From: Microbacterium sp. SD291
GTDB taxonomy: Bacteria > Actinomycetota > Actinomycetes > Actinomycetales > Microbacteriaceae
Assembly: GCF_017355365.1 (NCBI RefSeq)
Contig: NZ_JADIJR010000009.1
Location: 1 to 64,000, forward strand
DNA length: 64,000 nt
Reading direction: 5' to 3'
Part shown: in pieces, positions 34,605 to 47,122 of the stretch
Layout: every line of letters begins with the position of its first letter
Position numbering within the stretch: the stretch's first letter is position 1
The notes under the pieces: generated by a model
The model's database searches: none
Told to the model about the DNA's origin: nothing
The model's input: the letters and a program-made list of their open reading frames with translations, nothing else
Program-made: the position numbers and the translations under genes

Positions 34605-35771
34605 GTGATTGTGGAACACCTGAGCCTGGTCGATTTCCGCAATTACGCGACCGCCGAACTCGCTCTGCACCGCGGTCCGAACGTGCTGGTGGGCCGCAAC
34701 GGTCAGGGCAAGACGAACCTCGCCGAAGCTCTGGTCTTCCTTGCGACACTCGGCTCGCACCGCGTGTCGTCGGACGCGCCGATGGTGCGCGACGGCCAGG
34801 AGTACGCGATCATCCGGGTGCGGCTCTCGCACGGTGAGCGCCGGGTACTCGCCGAGGTGCAGCTGAACCGGCAGGGCTCGAACAAGGCGCGCATCAACGG
34901 ATCCCCGTCGAAGACGAATGAGCTCCCCCGCTACGCGCACGTCGTGCTGTTCGCGCCGGAGGACCTGCAGATCGTCCGCGGCGATCCGTCTGCGCGGCGG
35001 AGGTTCGCGGATCAGCTGCTGATCCAGCGCGCTCCTCGCCTCTCGGCGGTCCTCGCCGACTACGACCGGGTGCTCAAGCAGCGCACCGCACTGCTGAAGT
35101 CCGCTCGGGCGCGCGGCATCCGCGGTGAGGGACTCAGCACGCTGGAGGTGTGGGACGACAAGCTCGTCGCGCTCGGTTCCGAGATCATCGCGGCGCGTCA
35201 GCAGCTGGTCGGCGATCTGCAGCAGCCGGTCGCCGATGCGTATGCCGCGATCGCCGGCGCCGACCACCAGCCGCAGCTCGAATGGGCGCTCTCGGTGCGA
35301 GGTGGTGACCCCGAAGAGGGGGAGCCGGCCACGGAATCCGTCCCTGACCGGGCGAACATCGCCGAGATGTTCCGCGCTTCCCTGCTCGCCAAGCGCGCCC
35401 AGGAGCTCGACAGAGGGCTCACGCTCACCGGCCCGCATCGCGACGACCTGATCCTGCGGGTGCGCGGACTCCCGGTCAAGGGCTACGCCTCGCACGGCGA
35501 ATCGTGGTCGATCGCGCTCGCGCTGCGGCTCGCGTCGGCCGAGCTGCTCCGCAGCGAATCCCCCGCAGGAGACCCGGTCCTCATCCTCGACGACGTGTTC
35601 GCGGAGCTTGATGCCGACCGGCGTCAGCGACTCGCGTCCCTCACCGCCGGCTACGAGCAGGTGGTGGTGACGGCGGCCGTGGAGGAGGATATCCCCGAGG
35701 TGCTGCACGCCCACGTGGTGCGGATCAGCGCCGGCACGATCAGCGATGAGCGGGAGGTGACGGATGACTGA
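34605..35771 (+). CDS. recF: DNA replication and repair protein RecF
   Basis: This 388-residue SMC-like ATPase loads RecA at gaps. It has the N-terminal LSLVDFRNYATAEL, the Walker A loop NVLVGRNGQGKTNLAEAL (about 26-43), the signature region VKGYASHGESWSIALALRLA (about 294-313) and Walker B PVLILDDVFAELD (about 325-337). The start is GTG. A TAGGCT -10 element at 34593-34598 ends 6 bases before it, suggesting a leaderless message started after repeat copy C. It overlaps the next gene by 8 bases. Confidence 0.96.
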   Translation: MIVEHLSLVDFRNYATAELALHRGPNVLVGRNGQGKTNLAEALVFLATLGSHRVSSDAPMVRDGQEYAIIRVRLSHGERRVLAEVQLNRQGSNKARINGSPSKTNELPRYAHVVLFAPEDLQIVRGDPSARRRFADQLLIQRAPRLSAVLADYDRVLKQRTALLKSARARGIRGEGLSTLEVWDDKLVALGSEIIAARQQLVGDLQQPVADAYAAIAGADHQPQLEWALSVRGGDPEEGEPATESVPDRANIAEMFRASLLAKRAQELDRGLTLTGPHRDDLILRVRGLPVKGYASHGESWSIALALRLASAELLRSESPAGDPVLILDDVFAELDADRRQRLASLTAGYEQVVVTAAVEEDIPEVLHAHVVRISAGTISDEREVTDD

Positions 35772-36276
35772 GACCACGACTCCCGCGGCCGCGCCGGCCG
35801 CCGATGCGCCCGAGACCGTCGCGACGTACCTCCGGCTGCGAGGGCTGCAGCCGAGCTCGAAGACCTGGAAGCGCAAGCGCCGCATCGTCACGGATGACGA
35901 CAACGCACCCTTCACGCCTGGGCGCGACCCCGGTGCCCTCGGCGCGGTGCTCGACAAGCTGAGCCGCGATTCCGGCTGGCAGATCACGCTGGCCCGCGAG
36001 GACCTGGTGCGGCAGTGGGCGGATCTTGCCGGCGCCGACACCGCGAAGCACTCCGAGCCGGTGTCGCTCGAGCGCGGCCTGCTCACCGTGAAATGCGATT
36101 CGACGGCCTGGGCGAAGAACCTCCAGTACATGCGAGGGACCATCCTCACCGAGATCGGCAGACGGTATCCGGATGCCGGTGTGCAGAATCTTCGCTTCAT
36201 CGGACCGGACGTACCCTCCTGGAAATGGGGTCCCAGAGTCGTTCCAGGGCGGGGCCCGCGCGACACCTACGGGTAG
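35764..36276 (+). CDS. dciA: DciA family protein (DUF721), probable helicase operator
   Basis: This 170-residue protein has a disordered N-terminus (rich in Thr/Ala/Pro) and a DUF721 core (about 55-150), with LAREDLVRQWADLAGADTAKHSEPVSL and GLLTVKCDSTAWAKNLQYM. DciA loads the replicative helicase in bacteria that lack DnaC, and its gene commonly lies between recF and gyrB in actinobacteria, as here. It overlaps recF by 8 bases. Confidence 0.92.
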   Translation: MTETTTPAAAPAADAPETVATYLRLRGLQPSSKTWKRKRRIVTDDDNAPFTPGRDPGALGAVLDKLSRDSGWQITLAREDLVRQWADLAGADTAKHSEPVSLERGLLTVKCDSTAWAKNLQYMRGTILTEIGRRYPDAGVQNLRFIGPDVPSWKWGPRVVPGRGPRDTYG

Positions 36277-36301
36277 GACACCATGCGAGGGGTCGGACAC
36301 G

Positions 36302-36358
36302 CTCAGAGGGCCACACGCGGCCTCTGAGGCGCATATCGAGGCGAAATCCCGCTAGAAT
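36302..36358 (+). promoter_or_regulatory. Hairpin and -10 element before gyrB
   Basis: CTCAGAGGGCC (36302-36312) pairs with GGCCTCTGAG (36319-36328) with one bulged G, probably ending the recF-dciA message. TAGAAT at 36353-36358 is a good -10 element 37 bases before the gyrB start. Supercoiling control of gyrase would act through this promoter. Confidence 0.5.
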
Positions 36359-36370
36359 GGGAGTTCGTGA

Positions 36371-38446
<2,076 letters not shown>

Positions 38447-38454
38447 ACCAGCCT

Positions 38455-38521
38455 GGGTCCCTGAGCTTGTCGAAGGGCACCCGGACAAATCGAAATTGGG
38501 TTCCTGAGCCTGTCGAAGGGC
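38455..38521 (+). repeat. Two 24-bp direct repeats between gyrB and gyrA
   Basis: CTGAGCTTGTCGAAGGGC (in 38455-38478) and CTGAGCCTGTCGAAGGGC (in 38498-38521) lie 43 bases apart, each preceded by GGGTYC. The motif belongs to a short interspersed repeat that I know to be frequent in intergenic regions of high-GC bacteria. It fills most of the 114-base gap, whose upstream role as promoter or linker is unknown. Confidence 0.75.
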
Positions 38522-38560
38522 AGCGACCCAGATCTGAACGACCGGAATCGAAACACACAC

Positions 38561-41112
<2,552 letters not shown>

Positions 41113-41116
<4 letters not shown>

Positions 41117-41517
41117 GCACAGTAGCCGACAAGCTGGCGAAGAAGTCCACGCGCAAGACCAGCGGCAAGCAGGTCCGGCTGCGGCTGGTCTACGTCGACT
41201 TCTGGTCGGCGGTGAAGCTGTCGTTCCTGGGTGCGGTCGCTCTCGCGATCGTCACGATGGTGTCGTTCTTCCTGATCTACCTGGTGCTCCAGGCCACCAG
41301 CATCCTCACGCAGGTCGACGAGTTCGTCGCCGTGCTCACCGACAACGCGGTGCAGATCAACGAGGTGGCGGGGCTTCCGCAGGTGATGGCGTTCGCCGCC
41401 GTCGTCTCGATCCTGAACCTGATCGTCTTCACCGTGCTCGGCGCCGTGGTCGCCGGTATCTACAACGTCGCCGTGAAGGTGACGGGCGGACTGCTCGTCG
41501 GCTTCATGTCGAACTGA
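41113..41517 (+). CDS. DUF3566 transmembrane protein
   Basis: This 134-residue protein has two long helices (about 33-62 and 95-125) and the DUF3566 pattern [27 protein letters not shown]. Genes of this type lie directly after gyrA in many actinobacteria; the function is not known to me. ATG overlaps the gyrA stop by four bases, and a terminator follows. Confidence 0.93.
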
Positions 41518-41534
41518 CCCTTCGAACGAACGAA

Positions 41535-41558
41535 CGGCGGATGCTTCGGCATCCGCCG
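41535..41558. terminator. Terminator after the gyrase operon
   Basis: A 10-bp stem (41535-41544 with 41549-41558) closes the stable TTCG loop between C and G. It lies between the convergent DUF3566 and VIT-family genes and can serve both. Confidence 0.75.
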
Positions 41559-41568
41559 CTCCGCGTTT

Positions 41569-42279
41569 CTAGACCAGTCCGGTGGTGCCGAGCAGGGTGC
41601 CGATCAGCCAGGTCGCGGCGAGGGCGAGCCCGCCGCCGACCACCAGGCGGACCGAAGCCCAGAGCATCGGCGAGCCGCCGATCCGCGCGGAGACCGCGCC
41701 GGTCGAGGCCAGGGCGATCAGCACGGCGAGGAAGGTGACAGGGACGCGCCATTCGGGAGGCGGCAGCAGGATCGCGATCAGCGGCAGCAGGGCGCCGAGC
41801 GTGAACGCGATCGCGGAGGAGAGCGCGGCGTGCCAGGGGTTGACCAGGTCGTCCTGGTCGATGCCGAGTTCGACCTCCAGGTGGGCCGACAGGGCGTCGT
41901 GCGCCGTGAGCTCCTCGGCGACCTGGCGTGCGGTGTCCTCGCTGAGCCCGCGGTCTCGGTACAGCGAGGTGAGCTCGTCGAGCTCGTCATCCGGCATGGT
42001 GCGAAGCTCTTCGCGCTCCTTCGAGATGAGCGCGCGCTCACTGTCGCGCTGACTGCTCACCGACACGTACTCGCCGAGTGCCATCGAGACGGCGCCGCCG
42101 ACGAGCCCGGCGAGGCCCGCGGTGAGCAGCGCGGCGCTCGACGTGGTGGCGCCCGCGACGCCGACCACGAGGGCAGCCACCGACACGATGCCGTCGTTCG
42201 CGCCGAGGACGCCCGCGCGCAGCCAGTTCAGTCGCTGACCGAGATTCGACCCGTGCTCTTCCCCCTCGTGCGCCGTCAT
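41569..42279 (-). CDS. VIT1/CCC1 family iron/manganese transporter
   Basis: This 236-residue membrane protein has helices at about 22-45, 50-70, 155-175, 180-200 and 210-232. Family marks are VLGANDGIVSVAALVVGVAGA (about 24-44), GGAVSMALGEYVSVSSQRDSE (about 61-81) and a charged cytoplasmic loop rich in Glu (about 82-135), which binds metal in homologues. It probably exports Fe2+ or Mn2+. It is monocistronic. Confidence 0.9.
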   Translation of the reverse strand: MTAHEGEEHGSNLGQRLNWLRAGVLGANDGIVSVAALVVGVAGATTSSAALLTAGLAGLVGGAVSMALGEYVSVSSQRDSERALISKEREELRTMPDDELDELTSLYRDRGLSEDTARQVAEELTAHDALSAHLEVELGIDQDDLVNPWHAALSSAIAFTLGALLPLIAILLPPPEWRVPVTFLAVLIALASTGAVSARIGGSPMLWASVRLVVGGGLALAATWLIGTLLGTTGLV

Positions 42280-42382
42280 GCCCCCAGTGAACCAGATCGG
42301 ATGCCGGAAGTAGGGAAAACCCGAACCACGTCCTCGGGATGCCTCCATGTCGCGGCGATCCCGCCGCCCGTACCTTGGGACT

Positions 42383-43648
42383 ATGACCACACAGACTGCG
42401 AACCCACAGCAGACGACAGGGCCGCGGCCGCCGCTGCGGATCTTCGTCACGATCCTCCATCTCGCCGCCCTCGGCGTGCTGGGCGGGGCGATCTTCGGCA
42501 CGCTCTCGGGGCTGCTCGGCGCCGGTCTCGGACTGCTCTTCGTGTTCGGCATCGGCGTCATCCTCCTCGTCGGCCTCGTCTACGCCCTGTTCGGCGTCGG
42601 CTGGTTCGAGGTGGCCAGGGTCGGCGGTCTCTACGGCGTGCCGATCGCGCCGCTCCGCCGGCGCACGAGTGACCGGCCCGGCTTCAGCGGCTGGCTGCGC
42701 TCCCTCGGCCGGCAGACGATCGACTCCCGCATGTGGCGGGCGCTGGCGAACTTCGCCCTCGCCTGCATCGCCGGCGCGATCGTGCTTCGCCTGTTCTGGG
42801 GCATGGGCTGGTCTGCGGTGTTCTCCTTCACGCCGCTCGTCTCCGACGAGAACATCACCGGTCCCCTCGGACTCGGGCTCTCCGCCGGCTGGGCGCCGGT
42901 GATCGGCATCCTCGGCGTCCTCGCCTCGGCCGCCGCCATCATCGGACTCGCGCTGCTGCACCGCGTGCTCTCCCTCGCCATCGTGGTGCGCAGCCGTGAG
43001 GCCGAACTCACCGAGCGGGTGCGCACGACCACCGCGCAGCGCGAAGGCGCCGTGCGCGCCGCCGATCTCGAGCGCACCCGCATCGAGCGCGACCTGCACG
43101 ACGGCGTCCAGCCGCGGCTCGTCTCGGTCGGCATGACCCTCGGCCTCGCGCAGCAGAAGATCGACGAGGACCCGACCACCGCCAAGGCGCTGATCGCCGA
43201 GGCGCACACCTCGACGAAGGCCGCGATCACCGAGCTGCGACAGCTCGCCCGCGGCATCCACGCCTCCGTCCTCGACGACCGCGGCCTCGACGCCGCCCTC
43301 TCCGCCCTGGCCGGCCGCTCGCACATCCCGGTGAACCTCGACGTCCGGATGGACGGCCGATGCAGCCGCGAAGCCGAGGCAGCCGTGTACTTCGCGATCG
43401 CGGAGTCGCTGACGAACGCCGCCAAGCACTCCCGCGCCAGTGAGGCGAGGGTCAGCGTGCGGATCCGCGAGGGGAACACCCTGTGGGCACGCGTCGAGGA
43501 CAACGGGATGGGCGGCGCGCAGGTGCAGCCAGGTGGCGGCCTCGACGGCATCGCCAACCGGATCCTCGCCGCGGGCGGGACGTTCCGCCTGGACAGCCCC
43601 CAGGGCGGACCGACCTCGCTGGAGGTGAACGTGCCATGCGCATCGTGA
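42383..43648 (+). CDS. Sensor histidine kinase (HisKA_3 type)
   Basis: This 421-residue protein has an N-terminal membrane part with four to six helices (about 18-75 and 120-200) similar to the 'putative sensor' domain of actinobacterial kinases. The dimer/phosphoacceptor helix has ERDLHDGVQPRL with His239, and the HATPase domain has AESLTNAAKHSRASEA (N box) and VEDNGMGG (G box). The first GTG/ATG of the frame (42347) is rejected: TACCTT at 42371-42376 ends 6 bases before ATG 42383. It overlaps the regulator gene by 13 bases. Confidence 0.93.
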   Translation: MTTQTANPQQTTGPRPPLRIFVTILHLAALGVLGGAIFGTLSGLLGAGLGLLFVFGIGVILLVGLVYALFGVGWFEVARVGGLYGVPIAPLRRRTSDRPGFSGWLRSLGRQTIDSRMWRALANFALACIAGAIVLRLFWGMGWSAVFSFTPLVSDENITGPLGLGLSAGWAPVIGILGVLASAAAIIGLALLHRVLSLAIVVRSREAELTERVRTTTAQREGAVRAADLERTRIERDLHDGVQPRLVSVGMTLGLAQQKIDEDPTTAKALIAEAHTSTKAAITELRQLARGIHASVLDDRGLDAALSALAGRSHIPVNLDVRMDGRCSREAEAAVYFAIAESLTNAAKHSRASEARVSVRIREGNTLWARVEDNGMGGAQVQPGGGLDGIANRILAAGGTFRLDSPQGGPTSLEVNVPCAS

Positions 43649-44325
43649 TCTGCGAGGACAGTGTCCTCCTCCGCGAAGGACTCGTCCGCCTGCTCGAGGA
43701 CGCCGGCCACCAGGTGGTCGCGGCCCTCCCCGACACGAACGGCCTCACCGAGGCGGTGGCGGATGCCGCGCCGGAGCTCTGCATCCTCGACGTCCGGCTC
43801 CCGCCGACGTTCACGGACGAGGGCATCCGCGCAGCTCTCAGCCTGCGGGCGACGAACCCGGCGCTCCCCCTCCTCGTGCTGTCGCAGTACGTCGAGGAGC
43901 GCTACGCCTCCGATCTGATCGCAGCCCAGGGCGGGCCGCTCGGGTACCTCCTCAAGGACCGGGTCGCGGACGTCGCGGAGTTCCTCGTGTCGGTGCAGCG
44001 CATCGCAGAGGGAGCGACCGTGCTCGACCCCGAGGTCGTCGCCCAGCTGCTGACGCGCCGCAACCGCGACGACCGGATGCTGCGCCTCACCGAGCGCGAG
44101 CGCACCGTGCTGGCGCTGATCGCGGAGGGCAAGTCGAACCAGGCGATCGCCGGGCTCCTCTTCGTCTCCGAGGCGAGCGTCGAGAAGCACATCACCTCCA
44201 TCTTCCAGAAGCTGGGCTTCGAGCCGGACGAGTCGGGCAACCGGCGCGTGCTCGCGGCCCTCGCACACATCGAGAACTCGGGCGGGCCCACACCCCCGGC
44301 CGGTCAGACAGGAGCCACACGATGA
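43636..44325 (+). CDS. LuxR/NarL-type response regulator
   Basis: This 229-residue protein has a receiver domain (MRIVICEDSVLLREGL; phospho-acceptor Asp52 in LCILDVRLPP; Lys in YLLKDRVADV) and a C-terminal LuxR helix-turn-helix (LTERERTVLALIAEGKSNQAIAG to SVEKHITSIFQKL, about 152-196). It is the partner of the kinase just upstream, whose 3' end it overlaps. The next gene overlaps its stop by four bases and is probably its target operon member. Confidence 0.95.
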   Translation: MRIVICEDSVLLREGLVRLLEDAGHQVVAALPDTNGLTEAVADAAPELCILDVRLPPTFTDEGIRAALSLRATNPALPLLVLSQYVEERYASDLIAAQGGPLGYLLKDRVADVAEFLVSVQRIAEGATVLDPEVVAQLLTRRNRDDRMLRLTERERTVLALIAEGKSNQAIAGLLFVSEASVEKHITSIFQKLGFEPDESGNRRVLAALAHIENSGGPTPPAGQTGATR

Positions 44326-45230
44326 GCACCGAAGAGCAGACCCCGCAGACCCCTGACGCGCAGGGCGGGCACGTCCCGTTCACGCCTCCGCCCGCCTCGA
44401 CGCCGCCGGCAGTGCCGGTCGTCGAACCGGCGCCTCGCACCCCGGGCGCCGGCGCGATCACCATCGTGACCGCGATCGTGGGTGGCATCGCACTCCTCGG
44501 AGCCGGAGCGACCGGCGCCGCGGCGGCATCCAGCGACCTCGGCAGCAGCGACGCGGTCCAGTCGATCGATGTCAGCGGCATCACCAGCCTCGACATGGAC
44601 GTGAGCGCGGGCGACGTGCGGGTCGAGTTCGGCGACGTGGACGAGGCAGAGCTGTCGGTGACCGGCGATCGCGGCCGCGGCTGGACCCTTGAGCGCGACG
44701 GCGACGAACTCGTCGTCCGCAGCCCCGACCACCGGTTCGGATGGTGGTTCGGAGAATGGTTCGACAACGACCAGCTCGCGGTGCTCACGCTCCCGTCGGA
44801 GCTGCAGGATGCCGGCTTCGATGCCTCACTCACCCTCAACGCGGGCAGCCTCGACGTGTCGGGCGAGTTCGGTGAGCTGGACCTCGAGCTCGCCGCCGGC
44901 GATCTCACGGTCAAGGGCGTCGCGGCGGCGCTGGACGCGCAGGTCAGCGCCGGCGGCGCCGACATCGTGCTCGAAGACGTCAGCACGGCCGAGCTCGGCG
45001 TCTCCGCCGGAAACCTCACGGTCGAGCTGACCGGCACCCCGCCGACCGAGACCTCGGTCGACGTCAATGCCGGAGAGCTCGATCTCACGGTTCCGGATGC
45101 CGAGTACCACGTCACTCAGGACGTCAGCGCCGGCGACCTCGACAACCGGCTCGAGGAGTCCTCCGACTCGCGCCGGACGATCGAGGTCTCGATCTCCGCT
45201 GGCACCGTGACGCTGCGTCCGGGGAGCTGA
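44322..45230 (+). CDS. DUF4097-like beta-repeat membrane protein
   Basis: This 302-residue protein has a Pro/Thr-rich cytoplasmic start, one helix (about 42-66, ITIVTAIVGGIALLGAGATGAAAA), then an outer domain of repeated short strands. The phrase 'SAGD/NAGS/SAGN' returns about every 20-25 residues (SAGDVRVEF, NAGSLDVSG, AAGDLTVKG, SAGGADIVLE, SAGNLTVEL, NAGELDLTV, SAGDLDNRL, SAGTVTLRP), as in DUF4097/toastrack adhesin-like folds. Linked to a two-component pair, it may sense or respond to envelope stress (inference). Confidence 0.82.
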   Translation: MSTEEQTPQTPDAQGGHVPFTPPPASTPPAVPVVEPAPRTPGAGAITIVTAIVGGIALLGAGATGAAAASSDLGSSDAVQSIDVSGITSLDMDVSAGDVRVEFGDVDEAELSVTGDRGRGWTLERDGDELVVRSPDHRFGWWFGEWFDNDQLAVLTLPSELQDAGFDASLTLNAGSLDVSGEFGELDLELAAGDLTVKGVAAALDAQVSAGGADIVLEDVSTAELGVSAGNLTVELTGTPPTETSVDVNAGELDLTVPDAEYHVTQDVSAGDLDNRLEESSDSRRTIEVSISAGTVTLRPGS

Positions 45231-45255
45231 TCGGCTCTCGGCGTTCGCGCTGATT

Positions 45256-45336
45256 CGAAAACCCGGATCGATCGGTTCGGCGTCGGTGTGTCTCCCCTCG
45301 ACACGCCGCCCCTGAGCCGATCGATCCGGGTTTTCG
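45256..45336. terminator. Long hairpin after the two-component operon
   Basis: A 23-bp inverted repeat with one G-T wobble (45256-45278 with 45314-45336) holds the core GATCGATC and ends in TTTTCG. The 35-base interior contains further weak pairing. It is longer than common terminators and separates the operon from the tRNA genes. Confidence 0.7.
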
Positions 45337-45364
45337 CTCGCCCGGGCGGGGCGGGTGCCCTCGA

Positions 45365-45394
45365 TTGGGATTCTGCGTGATCTTCCGGTAAAGT
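45365..45394 (+). promoter_or_regulatory. Promoter of the tRNA-Ile/tRNA-Ala unit
   Basis: TTGGGA (45365-45370) and TAAAGT (45389-45394) are separated by 18 bases and lie 14 bases before the tRNA-Ile gene, fitting a sigma-A promoter. Confidence 0.5.
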
Positions 45395-45407
45395 CTTGGA
45401 GGTTGAC

Positions 45408-45481
45408 GGGGCTATAGCTCAGGCGGTTAGAGCGCTTCACTGATAATGAAGAGGTCCCAGGTTCAAGTCCTGGTAGCCCCA
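45408..45481 (+). tRNA. tRNA-Ile (GAT)
   Basis: This 74-base cloverleaf has acceptor stem GGGGCTA/TAGCCCC, discriminator A, anticodon loop CTGATAA with anticodon GAT, and T-arm CCAGGTTCAAGTCCTGG. CCA is not encoded, so the CCA-adding enzyme at 11104-12588 is needed. Confidence 0.97.
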
Positions 45482-45508
45482 CTCCTAAACTCAAGAAATC
45501 CCCCTTTC

Positions 45509-45581
45509 GGGGCCTTAGCTCAGTTGGTAGAGCGCCTGCTTTGCAAGCAGGATGTCAGGAGTTCGAATCTCCTAGGCTCCA
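45509..45581 (+). tRNA. tRNA-Ala (TGC)
   Basis: This 73-base cloverleaf has acceptor GGGGCCT/AGGCTCC (one G-U pair), anticodon loop TTTGCAA with anticodon TGC and T-arm AGGAGTTCGAATCTCCT. It follows tRNA-Ile by 27 bases. The pair lies after gyrA, a common order in actinobacteria. Confidence 0.97.
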
Positions 45582-45590
45582 CAGTGTGAA

Positions 45591-45618
45591 AGAGGCCCGA
45601 GCTGATGCTCGGGCCTCT
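45591..45618 (+). terminator. Terminator after tRNA-Ala
   Basis: An 11-bp perfect stem (45591-45601 with 45608-45618) around a CTGATG loop is followed by the T-rich TCTGTTCCTCC. It begins 10 bases after the tRNA. Confidence 0.8.
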
Positions 45619-45655
45619 TCTGTTCCTCCTGCGACCGGACTGCCAGACTGGGGCC

Positions 45656-46786
45656 ATGAGCCTTCCTCACGCCGACATCGACCCGGACGGACTGCTGGAG
45701 TACTCGGTGGTCTTCACCGACCGCTCGCTGAACCACATGTCCGCGCGCTTCATCGACGTCATGCAGCAGACACTCGGCATCCTGCGCGAGGCGTACAGCG
45801 CCGACAGCGTCGCGATCGTGAACGGCGGCGGCAGCTACGCCATGGAGTCGGTCGCCCGGCAGCTGGCGACGGGTCGCCGCGCCCTGGTCGTCCGCAACGG
45901 GCTGTTCTCCTACCGCTGGTCGCAGATCCTCGAGGCGGGCGGCATCAGCACCTCGACCATCGTGTGCACGGCGCGACCGGATGAGGACAGCGCGCAGGCG
46001 GCATGGAGTCCAGCCCCGATCGAAGAGGTGGTCGAGGCCATCCGCAGCGCGCGGCCGGAGGTCGTCTTCGCCCCGCACGTCGAGACGGCGGCCGGGATGC
46101 TGCTGCCGGACGACTACGTGCGCGCACTCGCGGATGCCGCGCACGAGGTCGGCGGGCTGCTGGTGCTGGACTGCATCGCCTCCGGGGCGATGTGGGTCGA
46201 CATGCGGGCACTCGGCGTCGACGTGCTGGTCAGCGCCCCGCAGAAGGGCTGGAGCGGAACGCCCGGCGCCGGCTATGTGATGCTCAGCGAGTCGGGCCGT
46301 GCCGCAGTCGAAGCCGGCACCTCGACGAGCTTCGCCCTGGATCTCGGTCGCTGGCTCGCGATCTCGGACTCCTACCGCGACGGCTCAGCCGCGTACCACG
46401 CGACCATGCCGACCGACTCGCTGGTGCACAATCTGGCGCAGATGGTCGAGACCAGGGATCGCGGGTTCACCGCCCTCCGCGATGCGCAGATCGAACTCGG
46501 CGAGAGGGTGCGCGCGCTGCTCGCCGAGCGGGGGCTCCGTTCGGTCGCGGCTCCCGGCTTCACCGCACCGAGCGTCGTCGTCGTGCACACCGACGATCCC
46601 GGCCTGCGCACCGGAGCGCGCTTCCGCGAGCAGGGCGTCCAGATCGCCGCGGGTGTTCCGCTGCACTGCGGAGAGACCGACACGTTCTCGAGCTTCCGGG
46701 TGGGCCTCTTCGGCCTCGACAAGCTCGGCGACGTCGACGGCACGGTCGCCCGCCTCGAGGCGGCCTTCGACCGGATGGCGGTCTGA
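45656..46786 (+). CDS. PLP-dependent class V aminotransferase, alanine-glyoxylate/serine-pyruvate type
   Basis: This 376-residue fold-type I enzyme has ...VAIVNGGGSYAMESVARQL (cofactor phosphate region, about 50-68), VLDCIASGAMWVDMRALGVDV (Asp holding the pyridine N, about 165-185) and Lys in SAPQKGWSGTPGAGY (about 188-202) as the Schiff-base lysine. It resembles the small aminotransferases that use alanine or serine with glyoxylate or pyruvate. The exact substrate cannot be assigned. The frame upstream of ATG 45656 runs into the tRNA terminator and is rejected. Confidence 0.88.
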   Translation: MSLPHADIDPDGLLEYSVVFTDRSLNHMSARFIDVMQQTLGILREAYSADSVAIVNGGGSYAMESVARQLATGRRALVVRNGLFSYRWSQILEAGGISTSTIVCTARPDEDSAQAAWSPAPIEEVVEAIRSARPEVVFAPHVETAAGMLLPDDYVRALADAAHEVGGLLVLDCIASGAMWVDMRALGVDVLVSAPQKGWSGTPGAGYVMLSESGRAAVEAGTSTSFALDLGRWLAISDSYRDGSAAYHATMPTDSLVHNLAQMVETRDRGFTALRDAQIELGERVRALLAERGLRSVAAPGFTAPSVVVVHTDDPGLRTGARFREQGVQIAAGVPLHCGETDTFSSFRVGLFGLDKLGDVDGTVARLEAAFDRMAV

Positions 46787-46843
46787 CCGCGCGCCATGCC
46801 CGACCCGCACAACGGTACTCCGGGAGCCTCCTAGGATCGTAGA

Positions 46844-47119
46844 GTGCTGATCGGTCTGATGCGTCCCGTCGAAGTCTCCTCCGTCTCCGTCGAGGGGGCC
46901 GATCTCGCCGAGGTCCGCGACCGGCTCGAGGGGCAGCGGCCGGAGGGATTCGACCTGGTGTCCTCGCCGGTCGAGATGATCAAGGGCGCGGCCGTGCTGA
47001 AGGCGGTCGGCACGTTCGCCCGCCGCGACGGCGTCACCGAGGTCGAGGCGGACGACATGGACGCCCTCCTCGCCAAGGTCCCGGAGGGCTGGCAGCTCCT
47101 CAACGTGCGCACCGCCTGA
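46844..47119 (+). CDS. Small conserved protein of unknown function
   Basis: This 91-residue soluble protein alternates short strands and helices (VEVSSVSVEGADLAEVRDRL, AVLKAVGTFARRDG). I recognise no family. TAGGAT at 46832-46837 ends 6 bases before GTG 46844, supporting that start and a leaderless transcript; ATG 46859 is the alternative. It converges on the DAHP synthase gene with a gap of 3 bases. Confidence 0.65.
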   Translation: MLIGLMRPVEVSSVSVEGADLAEVRDRLEGQRPEGFDLVSSPVEMIKGAAVLKAVGTFARRDGVTEVEADDMDALLAKVPEGWQLLNVRTA

Positions 47120-47122
47120 GCG

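Noticed and set aside
38447..38560. Possible missed gene between gyrB and gyrA
   Set aside because: The gap is filled with two interspersed repeats and has no start/stop pair with a ribosome site.
45253..45340. The long GATCGATC hairpin considered as a prophage attachment or Xer-type site
   Set aside because: No integrase or phage genes are near, and the position after an operon with a TTTT tail suits a terminator better.
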